Counted from the first letter of the stretch, positions 9,338 through 19,645 are shown. The stretch is 64,000 nucleotides of DNA from Neisseria musculi (GCF_014297595.2 NZ_CP060414.2:2108001-2172000), one strand, 5' to 3'. Translations and numbers: made by a program. The notes: a model not told the origin generated them from the sequence alone.

Positions 9338-9450
9338 GGCATTTCCTTTTCCCATAAAAAAACCCGTTGATACGGGCATTGTCGGAAAACGGCAAAACCG
9401 CTGCGGCAGGCAGCGCAGCTGAAAAGACGGCGCGGGCAAACAAAATACAT
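9307..9450 (-). CDS. Candidate pyrBI leader peptide
   Basis: A 47-codon open frame begins at ATG 9450 ([18 protein letters not shown]), crosses the attenuator hairpin and ends inside pyrB in another frame. Its size and position parallel the 44-residue PyrL of enteric bacteria, whose translation couples ribosome movement to attenuation. No good ribosome site is seen ahead of it, and there is no sequence similarity I can claim. Treat it as a positional guess. Confidence 0.35.
   Translation of the reverse strand: MYFVCPRRLFSCAACRSGFAVFRQCPYQRVFLWEKEMPCPICSTVKM
9356..9376 (-). terminator. Likely attenuator hairpin in the pyrBI leader
   Basis: On the minus strand CCCGTATCAACGGG is followed directly by seven T residues, then by the pyrB ribosome site. 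It lies between the predicted promoter and the pyrB start, so it would stop transcription of pyrBI unless read through. In enteric bacteria pyrBI is controlled this way by UTP-sensitive transcription-translation coupling. A run rich in T (GGTTTTGCCGTTTTCC) just before the hairpin could be the UTP-dependent pause. Confidence 0.68.
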
Positions 9451-9480
9451 GGCGGTTTTGCGGTCGGTAAACTGCGGCTG

Positions 9481-9509
9481 ATTATCGCACAAATCGAAGG
9501 CCGTCTGAA
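9481..9509 (-). promoter_or_regulatory. Probable pyrBI promoter
   Basis: Minus strand TTCAGA (9509-9504), a spacer of exactly 17, then GATAAT (9486-9481). This would give a leader of about 115 bases before the attenuator T-run. The -35 box overlaps an uptake sequence. Confidence 0.45.
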
Positions 9510-9945
9510 AGCATTGTTTCAGACGGCCCCAACAGCATTTGCGGTTTCTCAAATTTCCAAAACATGCCCGATAGCGCCGCTCCATACAGCTAATCCAATA
9601 AAAGACATTGCGCAGGGGGCGTGCAACCACCATTGCCTGCCCGCTGAAGCCATTGCGGGACGGCCAATCTGGGAAATGCCCGCAGCCATAGCGAAACTGC
9701 GCAGTATTGGGAATCACGAAACCAGCATGGCGGCAAAAATAAAATCTGCCCCGCTCTGCCTAACCCGTTTCAGGGCAAAACGGGCGCAGCCGCATCGCGG
9801 TGAAAATGGTTCCCGACAGCCTGCAACCGCACACTTTCCCAATCGGCAGCCTGCCCGGGCTTGCAGTGCATGCAGGCTGTCTTAGCAAACCCCTGAGGCC
9901 TTGGCAAAATTCATTCAGGCCGTCTGAAATATTCACTATCGCCAT

Positions 9946-10044
9946 TCCTTCACAGGCGGGAAGCTGGTCTGTTTTTATAACTTATTGAAATAAAATAATT
10001 AATGGTTTTAAAACCAGATTCACGCCTGCGCGGGAATGAGGGGA
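9946..10044. repeat. dRS3-like inverted repeat element, copy 2
   Basis: The left arm ACAGGCGGGAAGCTGG and right arm ACGCCTGCGCGGGAAT flank an AT-rich middle containing ATTGAAATAAA, as in the 4841-4936 copy. The arms are less perfect here. Confidence 0.55.
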
Positions 10045-10141
10045 GCTTAAGCATTTCAGACGGCATTAAGGGTATTTGCAAAGACCCTCTCTTTATTTCT
10101 GCAAGGCTATTTTGCAAAGGGCTCCCTCTTTATTTTCTCTC

Positions 10142-10250
10142 CCCGGCAACAGGCCGCTAGCGGTGCGGAAACACAAAACCGATTCTGCTGCTGCCTCTTT
10201 AACGGCCAGCCAGGCCGTTCTCTTTAGATTAAGACGCAGCAACGGTGTAA
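10142..10250 (+). repeat. Degenerate Correia-like element
   Basis: Shares the ordered blocks CAACAGGCCGC, AAAACCGATTCTG, GGCCGTTCTCTTT, GCAGCAACG and GGAAATAAA with the better-preserved element at 22073-22220. Confidence 0.5.
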
Positions 10251-10317
10251 CGGAAATAAAATGAGCACACTATATAGTGCATACTGCCTGCAGCTTGCAT
10301 CTGCCTTGTATTGCCAT

Positions 10318-10373
10318 AAAAAAACCGCACCCCGTAAGCCGGGATATGGTGCCCGGCTTTCGAGGTGCGGTTC
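10318..10373 (-). terminator. Strong terminator after rpsJ
   Basis: On the minus strand, GAACCGCACC pairs with GGTGCGGTTTTTTT, enclosing a second stem AAGCCGGG/CCCGGCTT. A run of seven T residues follows. It lies about 35 bases beyond the rpsJ stop and closes the str operon. Confidence 0.85.
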
Positions 10374-10407
10374 AAACCTTGCGGTTTGCTTGAAGATTCA
10401 ACCTGAA

Positions 10408-10719
10408 TTACTGCACTTTGATTTCCACATCCACACCTGCGGGCAGGTCGAGTTTCATCAAAGCATCGGTCGTTTTATCTGTCCAGTCCACGATGTCCAT
10501 CAGGCGCAGGTGGGTGCGGATTTCCAATTGCTCGCGTGAAGTTTTGTTCACGTGCGGCGAACGCAGAATGTTGAAACGCTCGATTTTGGTCGGCAGCGGA
10601 ATCGGGCCTTTTACCACGGCACCGGTACGCTTGGCGGTTTCAACGATTTCTTGGGCAGATCGGTCAATCAGGCTGTAATCATACGCTTTTAAGCGGATAC
10701 GGATTTTTTGGCTTGCCAT
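10408..10719 (-). CDS. rpsJ: 30S ribosomal protein S10 (RpsJ)
   Basis: A 103-residue protein, the normal length. S10 is part of the 30S head and, with NusB, part of the antitermination complex. Conserved stretches are [35 protein letters not shown] and [14 protein letters not shown]. It lies 18 bases after tuf. In many beta-proteobacteria rpsJ ends the str operon and rplC follows. Here a strong terminator and unrelated genes follow instead, so the rest of the S10 cluster must be elsewhere. Confidence 0.98.
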   Translation of the reverse strand: MASQKIRIRLKAYDYSLIDRSAQEIVETAKRTGAVVKGPIPLPTKIERFNILRSPHVNKTSREQLEIRTHLRLMDIVDWTDKTTDALMKLDLPAGVDVEIKVQ

Positions 10720-10737
10720 TTATCTATACCCTTCAAA

Positions 10738-11922
10738 TCAAGCAATGATGGAAGATACTACACCGGCACCCACAGTACGGCCGCCCTCGCGAATCGCAAA
10801 GCGCAAACCGTCTTCCATTGCAATCGGCGCAATCAATTCTACCGTGATGGTTACGTTTTCACCCGGCATAACCATTTCCACACCCTCTTCCAAAGTTACC
10901 GCGCCGGTAACATCGGTGGTGCGGAAGTAGAACTGCGGACGGTAGTTGGCGAAGAACGGAGTATGGCGGCCGCCCTCTTCTTTGCTCAACACATACACTT
11001 CGGCTTTGAACTTGGTGTGCGGGGTAATCGAGCCGGGCTTGGCCAATACTTGACCGCGCTCCACTTCTTCACGCTTGGTGCCCCGCAGCAAAACACCCAC
11101 GTTGTCGCCTGCCTGACCCTGATCCAGCAGCTTGCGGAACATTTCCACGCCGGTACAGGTGGTTTTTTGGGTGGCTTTCAGGCCTACGATTTCGATTTCA
11201 TCGCCTACGTTGATGATACCGCGCTCCACACGGCCGGTTACCACAGTGCCGCGGCCGGAGATGGAGAATACGTCTTCAATCGGCAGCAGGAAAGGTTTGT
11301 CTACGGCACGCTCGGGTGTGGGGATGTAGCTGTCCAAAGCGGCGGCCAGTTCGAAGATTTTTTCTTTGTAGCCGGCATCGCCTTCCAAGGCGCGCAGGGC
11401 GGAACCTTGCACGATCGGGCAGTCGTCGCCGGGGAAGTCGTAGCTTGACAGCAGGTCGCGGATTTCCATCTCAACCAGCTCCAGCAGCTCGGCATCGTCA
11501 ACCATGTCGCATTTGTTCATGAATACGATGATGTAGGGCACACCCACTTGGCGGGCCAGCAGGATGTGTTCTCGGGTTTGCGGCATGGGGCCGTCTGCAG
11601 CGGACACCACCAAAATCGCGCCGTCCATTTGGGCGGCACCGGTAATCATGTTTTTAACGTAGTCGGCGTGGCCCGGGCAGTCTACGTGGGCGTAGTGGCG
11701 GCCTTCGGTTTCGTATTCCACGTGCGAGGTATTGATGGTGATGCCGCGGGCTTTTTCTTCCGGGGCATTGTCGATTTGGTCGTAGCCTTTAGCCTGACCG
11801 CCGAATTTTTCTGCCAAAATGGTGGTCAGTGCGGCAGTCAAAGTGGTTTTACCATGGTCAACGTGACCGATGGTGCCAACGTTTACGTGCGGCTTGCTCC
11901 GCTCGAATTTTTCTTTAGCCAT
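10738..11922 (-). CDS. tuf: Elongation factor Tu
   Basis: A 394-residue GTPase that carries aminoacyl-tRNA to the ribosomal A site. The G1 motif is GHVDHGKT, the switch I region has RGITINT, G3 is DCPGHADY and G4 is NKCD. Domains 2 and 3 are complete through the C-terminal [12 protein letters not shown]. The ribosome site AAGGAAT precedes it. It lies between fusA and rpsJ, but an uptake-sequence hairpin separates it from fusA, so some independent expression is possible. Neisseriaceae often carry a second tuf; none is in this window. Confidence 0.98.
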   Translation of the reverse strand: MAKEKFERSKPHVNVGTIGHVDHGKTTLTAALTTILAEKFGGQAKGYDQIDNAPEEKARGITINTSHVEYETEGRHYAHVDCPGHADYVKNMITGAAQMDGAILVVSAADGPMPQTREHILLARQVGVPYIIVFMNKCDMVDDAELLELVEMEIRDLLSSYDFPGDDCPIVQGSALRALEGDAGYKEKIFELAAALDSYIPTPERAVDKPFLLPIEDVFSISGRGTVVTGRVERGIINVGDEIEIVGLKATQKTTCTGVEMFRKLLDQGQAGDNVGVLLRGTKREEVERGQVLAKPGSITPHTKFKAEVYVLSKEEGGRHTPFFANYRPQFYFRTTDVTGAVTLEEGVEMVMPGENVTITVELIAPIAMEDGLRFAIREGGRTVGAGVVSSIIA

Positions 11923-11967
11923 GAGCTAATTCCTTTATATAAAGAACGATTAAAGAACAGGATTTGC

Positions 11968-11991
11968 GGCCGTCTGAAATTTCAGACGGCC
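11968..11991. terminator. Uptake-sequence hairpin between fusA and tuf
   Basis: GGCCGTCTGAAA and TTTCAGACGGCC abut directly, a perfect 24-base palindrome. It lies inside an otherwise tight operon, so it is either a weak attenuating stem or only an uptake site. Confidence 0.5.
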
Positions 11992-12003
11992 TGTTTCAAC
12001 AGT

Positions 12004-14109
12004 TCAGCCTTTGCGGGCTTCTGTAACTTGCGCGGCAATGTGTGCGGGAGCTTCTGCGTATTTCTTAAACTCCATCGAGTAGGTTGCACGGCCTTGGGTG
12101 GCGGAACGCAGGTCGGTCGAGTAGCCGAACATTTCTGCCAGCGGCACTTCGGCGCGGACTTTCTTGCCGCCGATGCCGTCGTCGTCCATACCCAACACGA
12201 TACCGCGGCGGCGGTTCAGATCACCCATCACATCACCCATATAATCTTCGGGCGTTTCTACCTCAACGGCCATAATCGGCTCCAGCAATACCGGAGAGGC
12301 TTTTTTCATACCTTCTTTGAAAGCCATGGAGGCGGCCAGTTCAAAGGCGATTTGAGAAGAGTCCACATCGTGATAAGAACCGAAAATCAAGCGGATACGC
12401 ACATCAACCACAGGGTAGCCGGCAACAATACCGTTGGACAGGGTGTCGCGGATACCTTTATCGACCGAGGGGATAAACTCGCGCGGAATCACGCCGCCTT
12501 TGATTTCATCGATAAATTCATAGCCCGCACCGCCGGGTTCCAGCGGCTCCATTTTGATGACAACATGACCATATTGGCCTTTACCGCCGGACTGCTTAAC
12601 GTGTTTGGCTTCGGATTCCACTTCTTTGCGGATGGTTTCGCGGTAGGCCACCTGCGGCGCACCCACATTGGCTTCCACACCGAATTCGCGCTTCATACGG
12701 TCAACGATGATTTCCAAGTGCAATTCACCCATGCCGGAAATAATGGTTTGACCGGATTCTTCATCGGTACGCACACGGAAAGACGGATCTTCTTTGGCCA
12801 AGCGGTTGAGTGCAATACCCATTTTCTCTTGGTCTGCCTTGGTTTTCGGCTCAACGGCAACGTGAATCACCGGCTCGGGAAATTCCATGCGTTCCAAGAT
12901 AATCGGAGCATCTTCGGCACACAGCGTCTCACCGGTGGCAACATCTTTCAAACCGATGGCGGCAGCAATATCGCCCGCGCGCACTTCTTCGATTTCGGTA
13001 CGGTCGGCAGCGGTCATCTGCACCAAACGGCCGATGCGTTCGCGGGTGCCTTTAACAGAGTTCACCACATTGTCGCCCGATTTCACCACGCCGGAATACA
13101 CGCGGATGAAAGTGAGCTGGCCGACATATTTGTCGTTCAGCATTTTAAACGCCAACGCTGAGAATTTGGCATCATCACTTGCTTGACGGCTGTCGGATTC
13201 TTCGTTGTTCGGATTCACGCCTTGCACCGGAGGAATATCGGTAGGCGCGGGCAGAAATTCTATCACAGCATCGAGCATACGCTGCACACCTTTGTTTTTA
13301 AAGGCAGATCCGCACAACATCGGCTGGATTTCACCGGCCAAGGTGCGCTCGCGCAATGCAGCTACGATTTCTGCTTCAGTCAGCTCTTCACCGCCCAAAT
13401 ATTTATCCATCAGCTCTTCGCTGGCTTCGGCCGCCGCTTCGATCATGTTTTGGCGCCATTCTTCGGCAGTATCAACCAAATCTGCGGGGATGTCGCCGTA
13501 TTCGAACGTGGTGCCTTTATCGGCTTCGTTCCAAATGATGGCTTTCATTTTCAACAGATCTACCACACCCTCGAAGCTGTCTTCCGCACCCACGGGAATA
13601 ACAATGGGCACGGGATTGGCGCGCAAACGGGTACGCATCTGTTCGACCACGCGGAAGAAGTTTGCGCCCTGACGGTCCATTTTGTTCACAAAAGCCAAAC
13701 GCGGCACTTTGTATTTATTGGCTTGACGCCATACAGTTTCCGATTGCGGCTGCACACCGCCCACCGCGCAGTAAACCATAACGGCACCATCAAGCACACG
13801 CATGGAACGCTCTACCTCCACGGTAAAGTCCACGTGTCCCGGGGTGTCGATGATGTTGAAACGGTGTTCGGGAAACTGCCCGCCCATACCTTTCCAGTAG
13901 GAAGTTACGGCAGCGGAAGTGATGGTAATCCCGCGCTCCTGCTCTTGTTCCATATAGTCGGTAGTGGCGGCACCATCGTGCACTTCGCCCAATCTGTGGG
14001 TTAAGCCTGTATAGAACAGGATACGCTCGGTAGTGGTGGTTTTACCTGCATCGATGTGTGCGGAAATACCGATATTGCGATAAAGATTAATCGGGGTTTT
14101 ACGAGCCAT
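12004..14109 (-). CDS. fusA: Elongation factor G
   Basis: A 701-residue translocase GTPase that moves tRNAs and mRNA through the ribosome after peptide bond formation. Motifs: G1 AHIDAGKTT, switch [11 protein letters not shown]3 DTPGHVDF, G4 NKMDR. Domains II to V are present, ending in the [20 protein letters not shown] tail. It lies 18 bases after rpsG in the str operon. The start [20 protein letters not shown] matches the family. Confidence 0.98.
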   Translation of the reverse strand: MARKTPINLYRNIGISAHIDAGKTTTTERILFYTGLTHRLGEVHDGAATTDYMEQEQERGITITSAAVTSYWKGMGGQFPEHRFNIIDTPGHVDFTVEVERSMRVLDGAVMVYCAVGGVQPQSETVWRQANKYKVPRLAFVNKMDRQGANFFRVVEQMRTRLRANPVPIVIPVGAEDSFEGVVDLLKMKAIIWNEADKGTTFEYGDIPADLVDTAEEWRQNMIEAAAEASEELMDKYLGGEELTEAEIVAALRERTLAGEIQPMLCGSAFKNKGVQRMLDAVIEFLPAPTDIPPVQGVNPNNEESDSRQASDDAKFSALAFKMLNDKYVGQLTFIRVYSGVVKSGDNVVNSVKGTRERIGRLVQMTAADRTEIEEVRAGDIAAAIGLKDVATGETLCAEDAPIILERMEFPEPVIHVAVEPKTKADQEKMGIALNRLAKEDPSFRVRTDEESGQTIISGMGELHLEIIVDRMKREFGVEANVGAPQVAYRETIRKEVESEAKHVKQSGGKGQYGHVVIKMEPLEPGGAGYEFIDEIKGGVIPREFIPSVDKGIRDTLSNGIVAGYPVVDVRIRLIFGSYHDVDSSQIAFELAASMAFKEGMKKASPVLLEPIMAVEVETPEDYMGDVMGDLNRRRGIVLGMDDDGIGGKKVRAEVPLAEMFGYSTDLRSATQGRATYSMEFKKYAEAPAHIAAQVTEARKG

Positions 14110-14127
14110 TTTATGCGCCTTTCGAAA

Positions 14128-14598
14128 TTAGAAACGGAAGTGTGAGAAGGCTTTGTTGGCTTCGGCCATGCGGTGTACTTCTTCACGTTTTTTCATTGCA
14201 CCGCCGCGGCCTTCGGCTGCATCGATCAATTCGCCGGCCAAACGCAGATCCATGGATTTTTCACCGCGCTTACGGGCAGCATCGCGCACCCAGCGCATTG
14301 CCAGAGCCAAGCGTCGTGAAGGGCGAACCTCAACAGGAACTTGGTAGTTGGCACCGCCCACACGGCGGCTTTTCACTTCTACAACGGGTTTGGTGTTGGC
14401 AATGGCTTCGTTGAACACTTCGATTGCTGCTTTGCCGGTTTTTTTCTCGATTTGCGCAAGGGCCCCGTAAACGATGCGCTCGGCAACGGATTTTTTACCG
14501 TCAATCATCAATACGTTCATAAACTTGCTCAGCTCAACGCTGCCGAATTTCGGATCGGGCAATACATCGCGTTTGGGAACTTCTCTACGTCTTGGCAT
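14128..14598 (-). CDS. rpsG: 30S ribosomal protein S7 (RpsG)
   Basis: A 156-residue primary 16S rRNA-binding protein of the 30S head, full length. Conserved segments are [35 protein letters not shown] and [16 protein letters not shown]. In enteric bacteria S7 also represses its own operon by binding the rpsL-rpsG spacer. Here that spacer is about 120 bases and carries an uptake core. Confidence 0.98.
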   Translation of the reverse strand: MPRRREVPKRDVLPDPKFGSVELSKFMNVLMIDGKKSVAERIVYGALAQIEKKTGKAAIEVFNEAIANTKPVVEVKSRRVGGANYQVPVEVRPSRRLALAMRWVRDAARKRGEKSMDLRLAGELIDAAEGRGGAMKKREEVHRMAEANKAFSHFRF

Positions 14599-14718
14599 TT
14601 TAATTCCTTAAATATCTATTCAGTCGGGACAACCCCATGAATGCCTATCGAAGCATTCACTTACTCGGCCATGCCTGCTTTTCAGACGGCAAAACCGACG
14701 TGCCGTAGTGTTATTTGG

Positions 14719-15090
14719 TTACTTGGGCCGTTTGGCACCATATTTGGAGCGGGCCTGTTTGCGGTCTTTAACGCCTGCGGTATCCAAAGAACCGCGGACG
14801 GTGTGGTAACGCACACCCGGCAAGTCTTTTACACGACCGCCGCGAATCAGCACCACGCTGTGTTCCTGCAGGTTGTGTCCCTCGCCGCCGATATAGGAAA
14901 TCACTTCAAAACCGTTGGTCAGGCGGACTTTGCACACTTTGCGCAATGCAGAGTTCGGTTTTTTCGGAGTGGTGGTGTACACGCGGGTGCACACGCCGCG
15001 TTTCTGCGGGCACGCTTCCAGTGCGGGCACTTTGTTTACGTACACCGGCTTTTGACGGCCTTTGCGTACCAATTGATTGATAGTTGGCAT
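14719..15090 (-). CDS. rpsL: 30S ribosomal protein S12 (RpsL)
   Basis: A 123-residue decoding-centre protein. The start at 15090 ([13 protein letters not shown]) is chosen over an upstream in-frame ATG at 15138 because the family begins this way and the ribosome site AGGACGAG lies ahead. The streptomycin-linked lysines are both wild type: [10 protein letters not shown] at residues 41-50 and [10 protein letters not shown] near 88. It heads the str operon and has a strong sigma-70-type promoter. Confidence 0.98.
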   Translation of the reverse strand: MPTINQLVRKGRQKPVYVNKVPALEACPQKRGVCTRVYTTTPKKPNSALRKVCKVRLTNGFEVISYIGGEGHNLQEHSVVLIRGGRVKDLPGVRYHTVRGSLDTAGVKDRKQARSKYGAKRPK

Positions 15091-15145
15091 ATTTTCTCGT
15101 CCTGTTGAGTGAAATATCTGCCGGCACCATGCCGACAAGAGCGGA

Positions 15146-15175
15146 ATTATAGTTTCGGTGCAAACACTTAGTCAA
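15146..15175 (-). promoter_or_regulatory. str operon promoter
   Basis: On the minus strand TTGACT (15175-15170), an 18-base spacer, then a perfect TATAAT (15151-15146), about 55 bases upstream of the rpsL start. Confidence 0.82.
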
Positions 15176-15246
15176 GGCATTGCAAAACACGGCCTGCAAA
15201 CATTCCGCAAAACACAGTTTCTAGGCAGCGCCTGCGCAACACAACA

Positions 15247-15281
15247 AGGCCGTCTGAAACTTTTTGCTTTCAGACGGCCTC
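15247..15281. terminator. Uptake-sequence hairpin between the RTX fragment and rpsL
   Basis: AAGGCCGTCTGAAA and TTTCAGACGGCCT pair across a short loop. It lies just beyond the RTX fragment stop. Confidence 0.65.
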
Positions 15282-15331
15282 GATTCCCACCGTCTTAGCG
15301 ATATTGCGGCAGACTGCCCACGACTGCCCTG

Positions 15332-17800
15332 CTAAATAACGCTGACATTCATTTCCGCATCCACCTTCACTTTGGCATTGTCAAAGGCAAACTGGTTATA
15401 GCGGTAGCCGCTGTTCGAAAAGAAATTCTGCACACTCACCCGATCTTCGCCGCCGTAGGCCTGAACCAGCAGGTGATTGCCCTCGCGGCTGAACACCGCA
15501 TTTTCCAGCAACGCATTTGTGAAAATCAGGGTATCGGTGTGTTCGGCCTGATAGCCATAATCGCTCACTATGTCCTGCCCGTGGCCTTTGGCAAAGATAT
15601 AGGTGTCGACTCCGCCGCCACCGTAGAGTTTGTCGTTGCCTTCGCCTCCGTCCAGCGTATCATTTCCCGCACCGCCGTTCAATTCGTCATCGCCTGCACC
15701 GCCATCGAGCTTATCGTTGCCGTGCTCTCCATATAAACGGTCGTTGCCTGCACCGCCCGCCAGCCTGTCTTCCCCGTCTCCGCCATAAAGGTTGTCGTTG
15801 CCTTCATCACCGAACAGGCTGTCGTTGCCGCCATAGCCGTAAAGTGTATCGTTGCCTTCGCCGCCATTCAGAATATCCACCGTATTCCAACCATTGAGCG
15901 TATCGTTTTTCTCTGTGCCGCTGCCTTTTACCGTTATGCCGGCCATATCGGCGGCTGTGATGGTTTTGTCGTCAAAGGCAAAATCAAAATAACGGTATCC
16001 GTTGCCGTCAAAATAACCCCGCACCGCCACCTGATCGTTGCCGCCGTAGGCCTTAACCACCAAATCATTTCCGCTGCGGGTGAATACCGCATCGGCAAAG
16101 TCGGCTCCGCTAAAGCGCAGGGTATCGGTGTGTTCGGCCTGATAGCCATAATCGCTTACCACATCCTGCCCGTGGCCTTTGGCAAAGATATAGGTGTCGG
16201 CTTCGCCGTTGCCGCCGTAGAGTTTGTCGTTGCCTTCGCCGCCTATCAGCGTGTCTTTGCCATCACTGCCATAAAGCTTATCGTTGCCCGCGCCGCCATT
16301 AAGAATATCCGAGCCTGCGCCGCCGTTCAGTTCATCATCACCTTTCCCGCCCATCAGCGTGTCGTTGCCCGCGCCGCCGGCCAGTTCGTCATCGCCTTCC
16401 CCGCCATCGAGTACATCGCTGCCGCTTCGACCATAGATCCTGTCGTTGCCGCTGCCGCCGGCTAAAAAGCTTGCCCGGTCGTTGCCGTAAAGCGTGTCAT
16501 CGCCGTCTGAGCCGAGCTTGTGTCCGATTTTCTCCACCGCTTCTGCGCCCAAAGCCTGCGCATACCGGCCCAGCAGGTTATTTTCGGCCGCGCTTTGCGC
16601 ATATTGGAGCATTTGCGCCGAAAGCGCTTCGGCGGCGTTGCCCTTGCTGCCGGCGCCGGCCATCAACTCCCCCAAATCCACAAATGCTTTTTCGGGGTTT
16701 TCGGCATAAACCTGATTGAATTTTTCGATCACTTTGCCATAGTCTAAAACAAATTCGTTATTTTCTATTTTCAAACCGATTTCGTTTAAATAAGGCTGCA
16801 GGCGGGTTTGAAACAGCAATGCCTGATAAATGTTTTTGCTCAAAGCCGCATACGCCTTGTCGGCCGCTGCAAAAAACTGCCCGGCATCTTCGCTGCTGCT
16901 GATAAACACCGTGCCCGAATATTCGCCCGAAAAAGCATCAAGCGCCGCCACCTTGCCGGCATAGGCCTTTAACTTGGCCGACTCTTCCGGGGAAGGCAGA
17001 TAAAGATTATTGCGCATTTCCCGCTCTTCACCTGGCGTAACCGCGCGGCCTTCATTGGCTGTTTTAACCCAGGCGCTGGAAAACACCGCGCCTGAATGAT
17101 AACGCGGGTCGGTTTTCGCCCACTCGCCCACCAAAGCATCCACCAAAGCCAGCTGCTCCGCCTTGGTTTCGGCCTTGCTGTAGGCGGACAACACTTCGGC
17201 CAGCTTGGGCGACAGCGCCGCCGCCTCGCGCAGATCGCGCAATCTGCCCATGCCTTGCAGGTTTGCCGCCTGCATCTGCGCTTCGGTGAGTTTCACCGGG
17301 TCGGCATAGCGGCTGTGCAGATGGTCTGCCGCCAAGAGCAGATCGCCCATTTCGCGCTTTCGGCCGTCTGAAAGGGTATAGGAGCCTTTTTGGGCAATGG
17401 TGTTGCCGTTGTCCAAACGGATATCGGTATTTTGATAGGCCAAATCCAGCGACTGAATGCCCAACTCCGCCAAACCGAAAAGCTCGCCTTCTTGCGAAAT
17501 GCCGTCCTGATTCAGATCGCGCCACACTTTCAAAGCAGCAAATTTCTCGTCTTTGTTATCGATCAGGCCGTCTGAATTGCTGTCGAACCCGGCCAATGCG
17601 GCATAGCCGTGGGCGGCATGTTCTCCGTTTTGCAATACCGAGCTGTCGCCGAACAGCTCGCCGCCGTTGTTAATCAGGCCGTCTGAATTGCGGTCGATTA
17701 CCAGCAAACCGTCGTCGGCAGCCGCCCAGCCCGTTGATGTGCGGATGCCGTCTGAAACCCCTGCAAACCGCCCCGCCCCAATTTTTATAAAACATGGCAT
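15332..17800 (-). pseudogene. FrpA/FrpC-like RTX protein, 5'-truncated fragment
   Basis: The frame from about 17752 to the stop at 15332 encodes the C-terminal part of a neisserial FrpC-like protein. It begins within the self-processing module (DGIRTSTGW, ADDGLLVIDRNSDGLINNGG, GGELFGDSS). It lacks the start of that module, where the cleavage site and first Ca-binding motif lie, and the whole N-terminal part. A helical region follows. Then come two blocks of GGxGxDxLx calcium-binding nonapeptides, each followed by a haemolysin-related domain (DTYIFAKGHGQD, EHTDTL). ATG 17800 could open 822 codons, but it has no ribosome site. The homology stops at an AT-type uptake sequence 43 bases short of the start of the opposing gene. 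Most likely a remnant or silent cassette. Confidence 0.82.
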
Positions 17801-17842
17801 AATCGTTTGAACAACAACACAAAGCCTGCAAAGGACACCGCC

Positions 17843-19645
17843 ATGGAACGTTTCGATTTCAACTATGCCCCTTTCAACTATCTGAGCAACCCCGAGCGGG
17901 TGATGCTGCAAAAAGCCGTGGATATTGCTTTTTTCGCCAACGGCGAAACCATTATCCGCCCTGATGAGCCTATAGGGTTTCTTTATGTGGTGATAAAGGG
18001 GCTGGTAAAAGAAACCGGCGCTGACGGCGAGGTGGTGTCGCTCTACCACCCGCGCGACACGTTTGAGGCGCGCGGGCTGATTGAGGGGGTGAGCCACCAT
18101 CAGTTTTCGGTGGAAGAGGAAACATTGGTTTATACCGTTCCGAAAGAGGTGGTGCTGAAGATTATCGAAAGCAACCCGCGCTTCGGCGCGTATTGTTATG
18201 CCAGCGTGGCCGACAAGTTTGCCAGCCTTTCCAACAGTAAAAACGAGAGTGAGTTTGAAAGCCTGTTTACCGCCAAAGTGCGCGATGCCTACCGGGGCAG
18301 CCCCACCTGGCTCGAAGGCGGCGATTCGGTTTTGCGCGCGGCGCAGATGTTGAAGGAAAATAAAACCAAATCGGCACTGGTGCGCCATGAAGGCAAAATC
18401 GGGGTGTTTACCGAATCGGCGTTCCGCGACATTGTGATTGCGGGCGCGCCTTCAAGCGATGCCATACACAACTGGGCGGTGTTCAACCTGATTGCCATCG
18501 ATATAGGCGATTTCGTGTTTAACGCGCTGCTGCGCATGACCACGTTTAAAATCCAGCGCGTAGTGGTAACGGAAAACGGCCAACCCATCGGCACGCTCGA
18601 GCAGATAGATGTGTTGGCCTATTTTTCGAACCACAGCCATTTGGCCGCCCAACGTTTGGAGCGCGCCAAAACCATAGACGAATTGGTGGATATTGCCGGC
18701 CAGATGACCGACTCTGTCCGCCTGCTGCGCAGCAACGGCGTGCGCGCGCCGCAGCTGGCACAGCTGATGCAGGTGCTCAACAGCAGCCTGTTTGAAAAAG
18801 CCTGGCGCATTCTCGCTCCGGCTGATTTATACGACAATTCATGCCTGATTGTGATGGGCTCGGAAGGGCGCGGCGAGCAGATTCTGAAAACCGATCAAGA
18901 CAATGCGCTGATTCTGCGTGAAAGTGTCAATCCTGAAGAAGCCGCCGAAGCGGCGGAGCAGTTTTCGGCCGCGCTGGCGCGCTTGGGCTACCCGCACTGC
19001 CCCGGCAAAATTATGGTAAACAACCCCGCATGGCGCAAAACGCTGCCCGAATTCAAAAAAACGGTGGGCGGCTGGTGCCGCTCGCCCGATGGCGAAGCGA
19101 TGATGAATCTGGCGATTTTTACCGATGCCAAAGCAGTGGCAGGCGATGCCGCCATGCTGACCGAAGTGAAAGAACACCTGCAAAAACGCATGACCAACGA
19201 TGCAGGGATGCTGATGGCGTTTGCCCGCGCCGTGGATCAGTTTGACAGCCAGAGCAGGGGCTTTTTCTCGCAACTGCTCAGCCGTGGCGGCAGCGAAAAA
19301 ATGGACATCAAAAAAATGGGGCAGTTTCCCGTGGTGCACGGCATCCGTGCCTTGAGCTTGGAAGCGCGCATCGAAGAAACCAACACATTCGAGCGCATCC
19401 GCCATCTGGTGCGGCTCAACGTTATCGATGAAGCGCTCGGGCAGGATGTGGCCGAAGCCTTGGGCTATATCATGGACTTGCGCTTCAGCGCCAACCTGCA
19501 TATTCTCGAAAGCGGCACGGGCACGCCCAACCAGGTGGATTTCGCCAACCTCTCTACGCTGGAGCGCGACCTGCTCAAAGATGCCCTGCAAGTGGTGAAA
19601 CGCTTTAAAAACGTGATCCGCCACCATTTCCACATCACTTCGTAA
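17843..19645 (+). CDS. cNMP-binding / CBS / DUF294 nucleotidyltransferase-like signalling protein
   Basis: A 600-residue soluble protein. Domains in order: an N-terminal cyclic-nucleotide-binding fold (about 10-125, with EPIGFLYVVIKGLV), a CBS pair (about 150-275), a DUF294 GlnD-like nucleotidyltransferase domain with GSEGRGEQ near residue 338 and TDQDNAL near 350, and a DUF294 C-terminal helical domain. The GS and DxD motifs of the transferase are intact, so activity is plausible; the substrate is unknown. The start at 17843 is preferred to 17807 because AAAGGA lies just upstream. The exonuclease-like gene follows after 14 bases, a pairing seen in other proteobacteria. Confidence 0.9.
   Translation: MERFDFNYAPFNYLSNPERVMLQKAVDIAFFANGETIIRPDEPIGFLYVVIKGLVKETGADGEVVSLYHPRDTFEARGLIEGVSHHQFSVEEETLVYTVPKEVVLKIIESNPRFGAYCYASVADKFASLSNSKNESEFESLFTAKVRDAYRGSPTWLEGGDSVLRAAQMLKENKTKSALVRHEGKIGVFTESAFRDIVIAGAPSSDAIHNWAVFNLIAIDIGDFVFNALLRMTTFKIQRVVVTENGQPIGTLEQIDVLAYFSNHSHLAAQRLERAKTIDELVDIAGQMTDSVRLLRSNGVRAPQLAQLMQVLNSSLFEKAWRILAPADLYDNSCLIVMGSEGRGEQILKTDQDNALILRESVNPEEAAEAAEQFSAALARLGYPHCPGKIMVNNPAWRKTLPEFKKTVGGWCRSPDGEAMMNLAIFTDAKAVAGDAAMLTEVKEHLQKRMTNDAGMLMAFARAVDQFDSQSRGFFSQLLSRGGSEKMDIKKMGQFPVVHGIRALSLEARIEETNTFERIRHLVRLNVIDEALGQDVAEALGYIMDLRFSANLHILESGTGTPNQVDFANLSTLERDLLKDALQVVKRFKNVIRHHFHITS

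Larger units (their letters stand above)
9487..10317. other. Intergenic region between pyrB and the rpsJ terminator
   Basis: No gene is supported. It holds an uptake-sequence inverted pair (about 9498-9527), a dRS3-like element (about 9946-10044), a single uptake core at 10056-10065 and a degenerate Correia-like element (about 10142-10250). A 172-codon plus-strand frame here overlaps the pyrB leader and has no ribosome site or family likeness. Confidence 0.6.

Noticed and set aside
9367..9885. 172-codon plus-strand open frame in the pyrB-rpsJ gap
   Set aside because: No ribosome site, crosses uptake-sequence hairpins, overlaps the pyrB leader, and the translation has no domain-like features.
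11548..13161. 537-codon plus-strand open frame
   Set aside because: Antisense to tuf and fusA. Its His/Phe/Gly-rich composition is typical of reverse frames of GC-biased genes.
17801..18388. Open frame extending the RTX fragment by 196 codons to ATG 18388
   Set aside because: It is the antisense of the well-supported DUF294-protein gene, and its translation has no likeness to FrpC proteins.
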